Source: Singulisphaera sp.
Lineage (GTDB): Bacteria > Planctomycetota > Planctomycetia > Isosphaerales > Isosphaeraceae
Reading direction: 5' to 3'
Length of the DNA: 64,000 nt
Assembly (NCBI GenBank): GCA_027451445.1
Contig: DAIDJG010000361.1
Span: forward strand, 1-64,000
Shown here: positions 38,036-46,341 of the stretch, piece after piece
Position numbering within the stretch: the stretch's first letter is position 1
How the letters are laid out: each line of letters begins with the position of its first letter
Position numbers and translations under genes: made by a program
Notes under the pieces: generated by a model
The model's input: the letters and a program-made list of their open reading frames with translations, nothing else
Databases searched by the model: none
What the model was told of the DNA's origin: nothing

Positions 38036-40039
38036 ATGAATACGCGACTTAGGGTCGTAGCGCTCACGCTGACAGCCGTACTGACGCTCCCTGTTGCTGT
38101 CTCCGCGCACGGCGGTGGTCACGGCGGCGGTGGTCATGGCGGCGGTGGGTTCCACGGCGGCGGTGGGTTCCACGGCGGCGGTGGGTTCCACGGCGGTGGG
38201 TTCCACGGCGGTGGGTTCCACGGCGCTCCGCATATGGCGATGCCCCACATGGCGGCTCCCCATATGGCCGCGCCCCATATGGGCGCACCCAGAATGGCGG
38301 CTCCCCATATGGGCGCACCCAGAATGGCAGCTCCCCACATGGGCTCCCCCGCGATGCGTGGTGGGATGCCGGGAGGCGCTCGAGGCTTCTCGGGTGCTGG
38401 CAGCCCAATGGTGCATCGTGGAGGATCCAACTTCGGGTACTCACGAGGCTTTTCTGGCGTGAACGCCGGCGCCCGAGGCCCTGTCGGCGGGATGCATAAT
38501 AACTTCGGCTTCGCGCGCCAAGGGGCGATGGGCAGCCATATCAACGGCGTCGGAGGTACGCGTAACCTCGGCCTCGCCCGCCAGGGCGTGATGAGCAACA
38601 ACTTCAACCGAGTCGGCGGCAATCGAACTTTCGTCAATAACAACAACTTCAACAACGTCAACAATAACCTTGGCAACTGGCACCACGGCTACTGGGGCGG
38701 GCATGGCCGAGGCTACGGCGGATATGGCCGAGGCTACGGCGGCTACGGTGGGTATGCCGGAGGCTACGGCGGCTATGGTGGTTACGGCGGATATGGCGGG
38801 TACGGCCTCGGCGGCTATGGCGGATACGGCCTCGGCTACGGCGGCTTCGGCAACGGACTGCTGTTCGGCCTCGGCTCTGGGCTCGGCTTTGGGTTGGGCT
38901 ATGGGCTCCTCGGAGGCTACGGCGGCTACGGTTACGGCGGATATGGCGGGTACGGCGGCTATGGATACGGCGGCTATGGGCTCGGGAGTTACGGCCTCGG
39001 CTACGGCGGCTACGGATATGGCAGCGGGCTTCTCGGATATGGGATGCCGTCCTGGGGTTTGGGAACCTGGCCCTACACGTACGGTTACTCTTCGTACATG
39101 AACCCTTACTACACCACCACGGCGGCGGTCTCGACCCTCGACTACGGCCAGCCGATCGCGGTCGGGTCGCAGACGCCGAATCAATCGACGGTCGACACGG
39201 CGACGTCCAAGTTCACCGCAGCGCGTGATGCCTTCAAAGCGGGCGACTACCCAACAGCACAGCGACTGACTGACGAAGCCCTTCAGGCCCTCCCTAACGA
39301 CGTCGACCTCCATGAGTTCCGTGCGTTGACCCTGTTTGCACAAGGCCGTTACTCCGAGTCCGCCGCAGCGCTCTACGCGGTCTTGACGGCCGGGCCCGGC
39401 TGGAACTGGGCCACGTTGGTCGGGTTCTACCCCAATGTCGACACATTCACGACTCAACTCCGGGCCCTCGAGCAGTACAGCTCCCTGAACCCCAACGCCG
39501 CGTCGGCGCGGTTCGTTGCCGCGTACCTGTACGTCACCATGGGCTCGACAGACGCCGCGATCAACCAGCTCCGCCAGGTCGTGCGGCTCCAACCGGACGA
39601 TCAGGTGTCGCTCCAACTGCTCGCGCAGCTTACACCGCCGTCGACCTCAGCAAGTGCCGCTCCGGCAGCGGGTTCGGCCGGCTTGCCCGCGGTGACTCCG
39701 CCAGTCTCAGCTCCAGGAGCGGCCGCCCCCGCAGCCGCGGCGCAACCCGCGACGCCCCCGCCATCGGACCTGACGGGTCATTGGAACGCAAAGGGCAGCG
39801 GTGGCACATCCATCGACCTGAACCTCCAGCCAGACGGCCATTTCAACTGGGCCACCACCGGCCAAGGTGCTCCAAAGTCGTTCTCGGGCACATACACGAC
39901 CGGCTCGGGACTTCTGACAATGGTGAGCAGCGATGGCCTGGCGATTGTGGGCCGTGTGTCCGGCGCCGGCGACAGTGGTTTCCAGTTCAAACTGATCGGC
40001 GGCGGGCCGAATGATCAGGGGTTGACTTTCACCCGCTGA
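38036..40039 (+). CDS. Secreted Gly/His/Met/Tyr low-complexity TPR protein
   Basis: A 667-residue protein with a signal peptide (residues 1-24). Residues 25-63 are HGGG/FHGGG repeats; about 64-110 hold nine five-residue units of the form APHMA/APRMA; about 110-215 are Asn/Gly-rich; about 216-345 are long GYGGY repeats. A folded TPR domain follows (about 390-540), then a Pro/Ala linker and a C-terminal lipocalin-like beta domain beginning DLTGHWNAKGSGG. Its repeats are encoded by 18- and 30-base DNA tandem repeats at 38110-38340. His and Met are candidate metal ligands. It is likely exported and surface-associated; comparable architecture occurs in other planctomycetes, but function is unknown. 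Confidence 0.85.
   Translation: MNTRLRVVALTLTAVLTLPVAVSAHGGGHGGGGHGGGGFHGGGGFHGGGGFHGGGFHGGGFHGAPHMAMPHMAAPHMAAPHMGAPRMAAPHMGAPRMAAPHMGSPAMRGGMPGGARGFSGAGSPMVHRGGSNFGYSRGFSGVNAGARGPVGGMHNNFGFARQGAMGSHINGVGGTRNLGLARQGVMSNNFNRVGGNRTFVNNNNFNNVNNNLGNWHHGYWGGHGRGYGGYGRGYGGYGGYAGGYGGYGGYGGYGGYGLGGYGGYGLGYGGFGNGLLFGLGSGLGFGLGYGLLGGYGGYGYGGYGGYGGYGYGGYGLGSYGLGYGGYGYGSGLLGYGMPSWGLGTWPYTYGYSSYMNPYYTTTAAVSTLDYGQPIAVGSQTPNQSTVDTATSKFTAARDAFKAGDYPTAQRLTDEALQALPNDVDLHEFRALTLFAQGRYSESAAALYAVLTAGPGWNWATLVGFYPNVDTFTTQLRALEQYSSLNPNAASARFVAAYLYVTMGSTDAAINQLRQVVRLQPDDQVSLQLLAQLTPPSTSASAAPAAGSAGLPAVTPPVSAPGAAAPAAAAQPATPPPSDLTGHWNAKGSGGTSIDLNLQPDGHFNWATTGQGAPKSFSGTYTTGSGLLTMVSSDGLAIVGRVSGAGDSGFQFKLIGGGPNDQGLTFTR
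38110..38340 (+). repeat. Tandem coding repeats (18-bp and 30-bp units)
   Basis: From 38150 to about 38225 an 18-base unit (and a shortened 15-base form) encodes FHGGG/FHGGGG; from about 38250 to 38340 a 30-base unit (CATATGGGCGCACCCAGAAT inside) encodes APHMGAPRMA. Copy number variation by slippage is likely. Confidence 0.8.
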
Positions 40040-40066
40040 ACGCCGCGCAAGGGAACCCCAAAATTC

Positions 40067-40124
40067 GGCCCCTCGGCTTCACGATTGCTCCGCATTTCCG
40101 GAGGGAGCGTGAGGTCGAGGGGCC
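40067..40124. promoter_or_regulatory. Long nested hairpin after low-complexity gene
   Basis: GGCCCCTCG (40067-40075) pairs with CGAGGGGCC (40116-40124), with further pairing of TCACG/CGTGA and an inner CTCCG/CGGAG stem. It lies just after the stop codon; no T-run, so termination is uncertain. Confidence 0.5.
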
Positions 40125-40314
40125 CGACCGTTTGTTGCAAGGAGGTTCCGGTCCAAGCGTGTACGCCGCCAGTTCAACGCGGCACTCAGCTTATCGTGAA
40201 TGCGCCTCGATCTTTTCCTTGCCCGGACCACCTCTCCCCAATGACAACCGGCGCAGAGTATCATGCTTCGGATACAGGAACTTCCGGCGGTTCCCCTTTC
40301 GAGGAGAGGCGTCT

Positions 40315-40728
40315 ATGTTGCAACTGAAGCCGTATGTGTCATTCAACGGTCAGTGCGAGGAGGCCTTTACGTTCTACACCGAGTGCCTCGGAGGCAAGTT
40401 TGTGATGCTGATGCGATTCAGCGAATCCCCCATGGCCGAACGGATGCCTCCCGATTGGCAGTCGAAGGTGATCCATGCCACGATCGCAGTCGGCGACGAT
40501 GTGCTCTCGGGCGCCGATGCACCCCCGGGCTACTACGAGAAGCCTCAGGGCTTCTCCGTAACGCTCAACACCAACGACCCTGCCGAGGCCGAGCGCATGT
40601 TCAATGCGCTCGTGGAAGGCGGGACCGTGCGGATGCCGCTCCAGGAAACCTTCTGGGCCCAGCGCTTTGGCATGCTCGTCGACCGATTCGGAACACCCTG
40701 GATGATCAACTGCGGAAATCCCGCATAA
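40315..40728 (+). CDS. VOC-family (PhnB/glyoxalase-like) protein
   Basis: A 137-residue protein of the vicinal-oxygen-chelate superfamily, PhnB-like branch. The start LKPYVSFNGQCEEAFTFYTE, the SKVIHATIAVGDDVLSGAD strand and the end QRFGMLVDRFGTPWMIN are typical. Such proteins bind metal and small ligands and can be lyases, dioxygenases or binding proteins; no function is assigned. A GAGGAGAGG site lies just before the ATG at 40315; the longer upstream frame is not protein-like. Confidence 0.9.
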   Translation: MLQLKPYVSFNGQCEEAFTFYTECLGGKFVMLMRFSESPMAERMPPDWQSKVIHATIAVGDDVLSGADAPPGYYEKPQGFSVTLNTNDPAEAERMFNALVEGGTVRMPLQETFWAQRFGMLVDRFGTPWMINCGNPA

Positions 40729-40809
40729 CTTAATGGATTTCTTCAGAGCCTGAAGAGGCCGTGTCGCTCGCAAGAACACGGCTACGCCCCGGCTTTTTGC
40801 AGCGGATCG

Positions 40810-42237
40810 TTACGCCAGCAACTCCTTGACCACCCTGCCCCCATTCACTGTCAACCGTTCATCGCGCCCATCATGTAGGAACGTCAGCCGCTTGTGGTCC
40901 AGGCCCATCAGGTGGAGCATCGTCGCATGCAAATCATGCACATGAATTCGGTTTTCGACGGCTCGCAGGCCAAACTCATCCGTGGCCCCCACCGTGATCC
41001 CCGGCTTGATGCCGCCACCGGCGAGGAACATGCTGAACCCGTAAGGATTGTGGTCGCGGCCGTCGGACTTCTCGCTCATGGGCGTACGGCCGAACTCGCC
41101 GCCCCAGACGACGAGGGTGTCGTCGAGCAGCCCCCGGCGCTTCAAGTCGATGATCAGCGCCGCGACGGGCTGGTCGCTCCGGGGACAGAGCTTGCCGTGG
41201 TTGCCTTCGATGTCGCGGTGGGCATCCCACTGGCTGCCTGACCCGCAGTAGAGCTGCACGAACCGCACGCCCCGTTCGATGAGCCGGCGGGCACGCAGGC
41301 ACATCGCGCCAAAGTCCTTGCAGCGCGGGTCGTCGAGCCCGTACAGCCGTTTCGTCTCGGCCGTCTCCTGGGACAGGTCGACCGCCTCGGGGGCTCGGGC
41401 CTGCATGCGGTAGGCGAGCTCGTAGGCAGAGATCCGTGCGGCCAGTCGCGAGTCGTCGGCACGTGACTCGGCGTGATGACGATCCAGATCGGCGATCAAG
41501 CTAAGCTTGGAACGCTGCTGAGCGTCGGTGACCGAGCCCGGCGGTGCAAGGTGCAGGATCGGCGGGCCGTCCTTGCGGAACGGGGTCCCCTGGAACGTGG
41601 CCGGGAGCCACGCGTTGCCCCAGTTCCTCGGGCCACCGACGGGCTCCGCCGCGTCGGCCATGACCACAAACGCCGGCAAATCCTGGTTCACCGTGCCCAG
41701 GCCGTAGGTAACCCACGCCCCCAAACTCGGGCGGCCGGCCAGAATACTGCCGGTGTTCATCTGGCAGACGCTGCCGACATGGTTCACGCCGTCGGCCCAC
41801 ATCGAGCGCACCAGTGCGATATCGTCGACGACCTTGGCGACATTTGGATACCAGTCCGAGACCCACATCCCGCTCTCGCCGTGCTGAGCGAATTTCCGCT
41901 TGCTCGCCAGGAGCGCATTGCCGCCGACCCCCATCGGCGTGAACACCTTGCCAAAGCTCGGCGGCAAGGGCTCGCCGTGATGCTTCGACAACTCCGGCTT
42001 GGGGTCGAACAAATCAATATGGCTCGGACCGCCTTCCATGAACAGGAACACACACCGCTTCGCCTTCGGGGCAAAATGCGGCGGCCGGCCGGCCAGGGGT
42101 TGGAGTGGGTCGACCTCAACCGTGTCGGCCCGCGACTCCTCCGCCAAGAGCGCCGACAGCGCCAGGCCGCCGAAACCAAGGCCGGCCTTTGTCAGGAAGT
42201 CGCGACGAGTGTAAACCCACTGCGTATGCGGGATCAT
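40810..42237 (-). CDS. DUF1501 secreted protein
   Basis: A 475-residue protein with a twin-arginine-type signal (YTRRDFLTKAGLGFGGLALSALLAEESRA). The body is DUF1501, an alkaline-phosphatase-like fold: the CVFLFMEGGPSHIDLFDPKPEL motif, WGGEFGRTPMSEKSDGRDHNPYGF and the C-terminal DLHATMLHLMGL motif are all visible. Planctomycetes carry many copies, each with a DUF1549/DUF1553 partner, as here; the upstream gene ends 31 bases before this one starts. Their role is unproven. Start taken at 42237 because the RR signal begins there; an earlier GTG/ATG frame at 42285 overlaps the neighbour. Confidence 0.95.
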   Translation of the reverse strand: MIPHTQWVYTRRDFLTKAGLGFGGLALSALLAEESRADTVEVDPLQPLAGRPPHFAPKAKRCVFLFMEGGPSHIDLFDPKPELSKHHGEPLPPSFGKVFTPMGVGGNALLASKRKFAQHGESGMWVSDWYPNVAKVVDDIALVRSMWADGVNHVGSVCQMNTGSILAGRPSLGAWVTYGLGTVNQDLPAFVVMADAAEPVGGPRNWGNAWLPATFQGTPFRKDGPPILHLAPPGSVTDAQQRSKLSLIADLDRHHAESRADDSRLAARISAYELAYRMQARAPEAVDLSQETAETKRLYGLDDPRCKDFGAMCLRARRLIERGVRFVQLYCGSGSQWDAHRDIEGNHGKLCPRSDQPVAALIIDLKRRGLLDDTLVVWGGEFGRTPMSEKSDGRDHNPYGFSMFLAGGGIKPGITVGATDEFGLRAVENRIHVHDLHATMLHLMGLDHKRLTFLHDGRDERLTVNGGRVVKELLA

Positions 42238-42268
42238 GGGAAAAGGACTCCGTGCGCGTCCTGGGCCG

Positions 42269-44539
42269 TCAGTCGACGAATACAAACTCGTTGAGGTTCA
42301 GCAGTGCGTGACAGAAATCGACGAGCGCCGAACCCTGGGCCCGGTCGTAGCCCTCGGGGAGGGGATGGGGCAGTTCGACACCTTGCGAACCACTCGCACG
42401 TTCGCTGATCAAGCCGGGCTGCTCCTCCAGAAACGTGACACCCCGCTGTCGTTCCTGAGCATCGGGGCTGCGGCCCAGCGCGAGCCGATAAGTCCGTGTC
42501 ACGAGCTGCGCGGGATCCTGCCGATCGGCGGCGGTCGCGAGCACGCGGCCAGCCAGGTGGCAAGCTTGCTCGACGATCAACGACGAGTTCAGCAGCATCA
42601 GGGCCTGCGGTGCGTTCACGCTCACGTTGCGCTCGGGGCAGGTGACGTTCGTGTCGGGGGCGTCGAACGCATCAAAGAGCGGATACTTCAGGTTGCGCCT
42701 CACGAACACATAAACGCTCCGACGATTGCGATCCTCGGCCGAGGCCGACCGCGCCCACCCGCCTCGGGTCTCAACGCCCGGCGGGAGGTCCGGGAAAACG
42801 CTGGGCCCACGCCTGCGATGGTCGAGCTGACCCGAGACCGCGAGCAACGCGTCGCGAACCGCCTCCCCCTCGAGACGGCGGCGGAACATGCGGGTGAAGA
42901 GCGTGTTGTCGGGATCCACTCCGAGCGACTTCGCAGGCGCGACGCTCGACTGGCGATACGTCGCGCTCGTCACCAACAGCCGGTGCATCGCCTTGAGGCT
43001 CCAACCTCGCGCACGGAACTCGGTGGCGAGCCAGTCGAGCAGCTCAGGGTGCGACGGCTCCGTCCCCTGCGCACCGAAGTCGCTGGGCGTGGCGACGATC
43101 CCGCGGCCGAAGTGGTTCTGCCAGAGCCGGTTGACCATCACGCGTGCCGTCAGCGGGTTATCAGCGCTCGTGATCCACTCGGCCAGTGCCTTGCGACGGC
43201 CCGACGTCCCCGACGGCGGCTCGGGAAACGCCTTCGCGTCCGACCGATCCGACAGCACCGACAGGAACCCCGGCCCTACTTCCTCACCCGGATTGGCGAA
43301 GTTCCCCTTGTGGAACATCCGGACCACGGGCGCCTCGTGCCCCGTGTCGGTCATGCCGCTCGCGGTCTGAGCGTTGGCGGGCACGACTTTAAGGAGATCC
43401 TTCATCTCCGCGCCCAGCACGTTCCATTGCTTGCGGTCGGAATCCCCCATGGCCGCCTCGATCTTGGCCGGCGGCACCGTCATCTGCGGCGCGTACTGCA
43501 TCACGAGGTCTTCCTGCACCGCCGTCCGTTCCTCCGGAGCGGTCTCGAACGCCTTGCGCACTTCAGGCGGGAGCTGCGCCAGCTTCTCCTTGATCAAGGG
43601 CGCGATGTAAGGACGCTCGATCACTTCGATCGCGTGTTTGACGTGCCGGATCCGCGCCTTCTGCTCCGCCTCCACGGCCGCTCGCATCGCCTGCTCAAAC
43701 GGCGACGCCACCGCGAAATCATCTTTCGGAGTGCTCGCCGCAAAGAGCGCCTGAATGCGGTAGTAGTCCTTCTGGCTGATCGGATCATACTTGTGGTCGT
43801 GGCAGCGGGCACAGCCGATCGTCAGGCCGAGGAACACCGCGCCCGTCGTGTCCGTCATATCGTCGAGCATCAACTGACGCGACAGCCCCGGCACCTTGTT
43901 GTTGTCCTCGAACGGCCAGTTCCGGTTGAAGCCCGTGGCGACAAACGCGCTCGCGTCATAGGGCGCCACCTCGTCGCCCGCAAGCTGGAGCTGGACGAAC
44001 CGGTCGTAAGGCATGTCGTTGTTGAGCGCATCGATGACCCAATCGCGGTACCGCCAGGCCGTCGGCCGGGTCTTGTCGCTCTTGAACCCGTCGCTCTCCG
44101 CAAACCGGGCAAGGTCGAGCCAGAAACGTCCCCAGCGCTCACCGTACTCGGGACTCTTGAGCAGGCTGTCAACCAGCCGCTCGTACGCATCCGCACGAGG
44201 GTCATTCACAAACGCCTCGACCTCCTCGAACGTCGGCGGCAAGCCTGTGAGGTCAAATCGCAGGCGCCGGATGAGCGTCGCCCGATCGGCCTCGGGGGCG
44301 GGAGCCAGCCCCATGGCTTCCACCTGGCTCAAGATGAACGCGTCGATCGGGTTGCGGACCCATGCCCTGCCCTGCACCTTCGGCACCTCAGGCCGCTTCG
44401 GGGGCACGAACGCCCAGTACGTGCGCTGAGCGTCGGTCCATGTCGGCTCCGACGCACGCTGCGGCGGGGCACTGAGCGCGGGGCACGTTTCGCATACAAT
44501 CACGAGGAGGACAGCGCAGGCAAGGCGGGCCACCTTCAT
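42269..44539 (-). CDS. DUF1549/DUF1553 (PSCyt2/PSD1) protein
   Basis: A 756-residue secreted protein. The signal peptide MKVARLACAVLLVIV starts at 44539; the frame stays open upstream but that part is encoded by the duplicated terminator and is not protein-like. DUF1549 spans about residues 45-260, including the CxxCH-like CARCHDHKYDPISQKDYY motif that could bind haem or metal; a linker follows, then DUF1553 (DNPLTARVMVNRLWQNHFGRGIV, GTEPSHPELLDWLA, TRTYRLALGRSPDAQE). It forms a cassette with the DUF1501 gene downstream, 31 bases apart. Confidence 0.95.
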   Translation of the reverse strand: MKVARLACAVLLVIVCETCPALSAPPQRASEPTWTDAQRTYWAFVPPKRPEVPKVQGRAWVRNPIDAFILSQVEAMGLAPAPEADRATLIRRLRFDLTGLPPTFEEVEAFVNDPRADAYERLVDSLLKSPEYGERWGRFWLDLARFAESDGFKSDKTRPTAWRYRDWVIDALNNDMPYDRFVQLQLAGDEVAPYDASAFVATGFNRNWPFEDNNKVPGLSRQLMLDDMTDTTGAVFLGLTIGCARCHDHKYDPISQKDYYRIQALFAASTPKDDFAVASPFEQAMRAAVEAEQKARIRHVKHAIEVIERPYIAPLIKEKLAQLPPEVRKAFETAPEERTAVQEDLVMQYAPQMTVPPAKIEAAMGDSDRKQWNVLGAEMKDLLKVVPANAQTASGMTDTGHEAPVVRMFHKGNFANPGEEVGPGFLSVLSDRSDAKAFPEPPSGTSGRRKALAEWITSADNPLTARVMVNRLWQNHFGRGIVATPSDFGAQGTEPSHPELLDWLATEFRARGWSLKAMHRLLVTSATYRQSSVAPAKSLGVDPDNTLFTRMFRRRLEGEAVRDALLAVSGQLDHRRRGPSVFPDLPPGVETRGGWARSASAEDRNRRSVYVFVRRNLKYPLFDAFDAPDTNVTCPERNVSVNAPQALMLLNSSLIVEQACHLAGRVLATAADRQDPAQLVTRTYRLALGRSPDAQERQRGVTFLEEQPGLISERASGSQGVELPHPLPEGYDRAQGSALVDFCHALLNLNEFVFVD

Positions 44540-44734
44540 GAGTTCGAGCTCCCGATCGAGCGGCAGGAAAATCCGTACGGACTCAATCAATGCGGAGGCG
44601 CAGGGAGGGACCGCGGGGCGCAATACGCCATGGTTTCCTATTGTAGCTTCTTCTCCCCAGGTTTCCCGCAATTTTTGAACCTTTTTTCCCATCGGCAGCT
44701 CCGGCGGACCCGCTACCCTAAAATCCAATGAGAC

Positions 44735-44770
44735 GGGGACAGAACAGAAAAAGGGGACAGAACAGAAAAA
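44735..44770. repeat. 18-bp direct repeat, two perfect copies
   Basis: GGGGACAGAACAGAAAAA occurs at 44735-44752 and again at 44753-44770, directly before the hairpin of the first 107-base copy. Confidence 0.85.
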
Positions 44771-44771
44771 G

Positions 44772-44818
44772 GGGTCAGGAGCCGTTGTCCAAATCAACGG
44801 CTCCTGACCCTTTTTTTT
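44772..44818. terminator. Duplicate bidirectional terminator hairpin (copy one)
   Basis: A perfect 16-bp stem (44772-44787 with 44795-44810) around a seven-base loop, T8 on one side and A5 on the other. Confidence 0.78.
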
Positions 44819-44872
44819 GTCAAGTAAAACGCTCCGTGGAAGCTGCAACTGCCTGCATGGAGAACAGAACAG

Positions 44873-44924
44873 AAAAAGGGGTCAGGAGCCGTTGTCCAAA
44901 TCAACGGCTCCTGACCCTTTTTTT
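44873..44924. terminator. Bidirectional terminator of kinase operon (copy two)
   Basis: The same 16-bp stem at 44879-44894 and 44902-44917, T7 (44918-44924) on the plus strand and A5 (44873-44877), which is T5 for the minus-strand transcript, two bases after the kinase stop codon. It fits a terminator of the efflux operon. Confidence 0.85.
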
Positions 44925-44925
44925 G

Positions 44926-46341
44926 TCAAGTAAAACGCTCCGCGGAAGCTGCAACGGCCTGCATGTGCGTCGGTAGCGTCAGCGTGACCCGGGTTCCCCG
45001 CCCCGGATCGCTTTCGAGGCGCAAATCCCCATGATGGGCTTCCGCGATCGAGCGGCAAATGGCGAGCCCGAGTCCCGTTCCGTCCGTCTCGCCTGCGCGT
45101 GCCGGGTCAACGCGATAGAAGCGGTCAAAAATGCGGGGGACATGCTCGGGAGGAATTCCCGTGCCAGTGTCAGCCACCACGATGATTGCGCGTCCGTTCG
45201 GGGTGTCGCACCCGATGGTCACCGTTCCTCCTGGGGGCGTAAACTTGATGGCGTTGTCCAGCAGGTTGAAGAGAAGCTGACGTAGCCGGTCGGCGCTCCC
45301 CTGAACCCAGCACGGTGTGGGGTCGACCACCTCCAAACGCAGGCCCTTATCCCTGGCTGCGACCTGCATATGGTCGGCGGCATCCCTGATGATTCCATCG
45401 AGGCGGACAGCCTGTACAGCTCCCGTGCCGAGGCCGGCGTCTTCCCGGCAGAGAAAGAGCAGTTGCGTGACGAGCCTTGTGAGACGCTCGATCTCCTCCA
45501 GTAGGCTCTCGAGGACTCTCCCATCGTTCACCGGTTCGCGTGGGGAGCGCAGTGCAACCTCGGCCTCGGTGCGCATCATGGCCAGCGGCGTTCTGAGCTC
45601 GTGGGCAGCATCCGCGGTAAACTGCCGGACTTGCTCGAAGGACCGTTGCAACCGCGCGATCATATCGTTGAACGTATGGGCCAGGCGCCCCAGTTCATCG
45701 CCGTCGTTGGCGGCATCCACCCGTCGGTCGAGGCGCGCGGCGGTGATTTCGGCGGCCGTTGCCGCCATCCGGTCGACGGGAGCCAGCGCCTGGCGCGCGA
45801 GGACGTAACCGCCGCCAAGCGTGCCCGCCAATGCCAAGGGTCCGACGGACAGAAGAACCGCCAGCAGTTCCCGAAGGGCGTGGTCGGTCGGCGCGAGCGA
45901 GACCGCCGCTTGAACCACGACCGGGCCGGTCGGCCCGGGGACGATGCGGACTGTGGTCCGCATGCGGCCCAGGTGAGCGAGCGCTGCGTTCGCGAACGAC
46001 GCCTGATCGTGCCACCCGATCCGTTCCGGCACCGGCAACTCGGTAGGACTGAGCCGGTCGCTCCGAAAGATTGGTTGACCGGACAGTGCAGTCACCTGGA
46101 ACTCATAGCCCTCGTGGCTGCTGTAACGCAACGCCAGTTCTTCCGGAGCCTCCTCTGGGCTCCGGCACCGCCCGACGTCGCCGCTGAAATCGGCCAGCTC
46201 CTCAGCCAGCGCAGCATCCGTTAGCGAGAGAAGGTCATGGCGCATCATGAGGTAAACGGCCGTGCTAAACGCAATCAAGATCAGGGACAGAACGGCGCCG
46301 TACCAAAGCGTCAGCCGCCAGCGAATGCTGACCTGCCTCAT
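44926..46341 (-). CDS. Sensor histidine kinase
   Basis: A 471-residue membrane sensor kinase of the OmpR-type pair. Two transmembrane helices (about 12-32 and 160-180) flank a small periplasmic domain; HAMP follows (about 180-235). The phosphorylated histidine is His247 in FTADAAHELRTPLAMM; ATP-binding N, G1 and G2 boxes are FNLLDNAIKF, VVADTGTGIPPEH and GTGLGLAICR. It detects an envelope signal and phosphorylates the response regulator whose gene it overlaps by 4 bases. The last 13 codons are duplicated downstream (see 44757-44965). Confidence 0.96.
   Translation of the reverse strand: MRQVSIRWRLTLWYGAVLSLILIAFSTAVYLMMRHDLLSLTDAALAEELADFSGDVGRCRSPEEAPEELALRYSSHEGYEFQVTALSGQPIFRSDRLSPTELPVPERIGWHDQASFANAALAHLGRMRTTVRIVPGPTGPVVVQAAVSLAPTDHALRELLAVLLSVGPLALAGTLGGGYVLARQALAPVDRMAATAAEITAARLDRRVDAANDGDELGRLAHTFNDMIARLQRSFEQVRQFTADAAHELRTPLAMMRTEAEVALRSPREPVNDGRVLESLLEEIERLTRLVTQLLFLCREDAGLGTGAVQAVRLDGIIRDAADHMQVAARDKGLRLEVVDPTPCWVQGSADRLRQLLFNLLDNAIKFTPPGGTVTIGCDTPNGRAIIVVADTGTGIPPEHVPRIFDRFYRVDPARAGETDGTGLGLAICRSIAEAHHGDLRLESDPGRGTRVTLTLPTHMQAVAASAERFT

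Larger units (their letters stand above)
44540..44925. other. Intergenic region with duplicated terminator
   Basis: Holds two 107-base tandem copies of a segment containing a perfect hairpin and the 3' end of the histidine-kinase gene, plus an 18-base repeat. No gene. The leader of the DUF1549/1553 gene lies at its low-coordinate end. Confidence 0.75.
44757..44965. repeat. 107-bp tandem duplication of kinase gene tail and terminator
   Basis: Copy one (44757-44863) and copy two (44864-44965) differ only by one T in a poly-T run and two substitutions. Both contain the 16-bp stem, the poly-T and the final codons of the histidine kinase; only copy two is still attached to the gene. Confidence 0.85.

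Noticed and set aside
38150-38340. Tandem repeats as a CRISPR array
   Set aside because: Units are in frame and code for HGGG and APHMA repeats within an exported protein; no spacers.
38134-38676. Pro-rich minus-strand frame in the same gene
   Set aside because: Antisense of the HGGG repeats, giving WNPPP repeats; no independent support.
38441-39616. Minus-strand frame across the Gly/Tyr-rich gene
   Set aside because: Reads the GYGGY repeats in antisense as AAVASA-like repeats; not a gene.
42236-44731. 831-codon plus-strand frame opposite the DUF1549/1553 gene
   Set aside because: Composition is Arg/His-rich and it only mirrors the real minus-strand gene; high GC keeps it open.
44772-44917. 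CRISPR-like spaced repeats
   Set aside because: Only two copies and each is a self-complementary hairpin with poly-T; this is a duplicated terminator.
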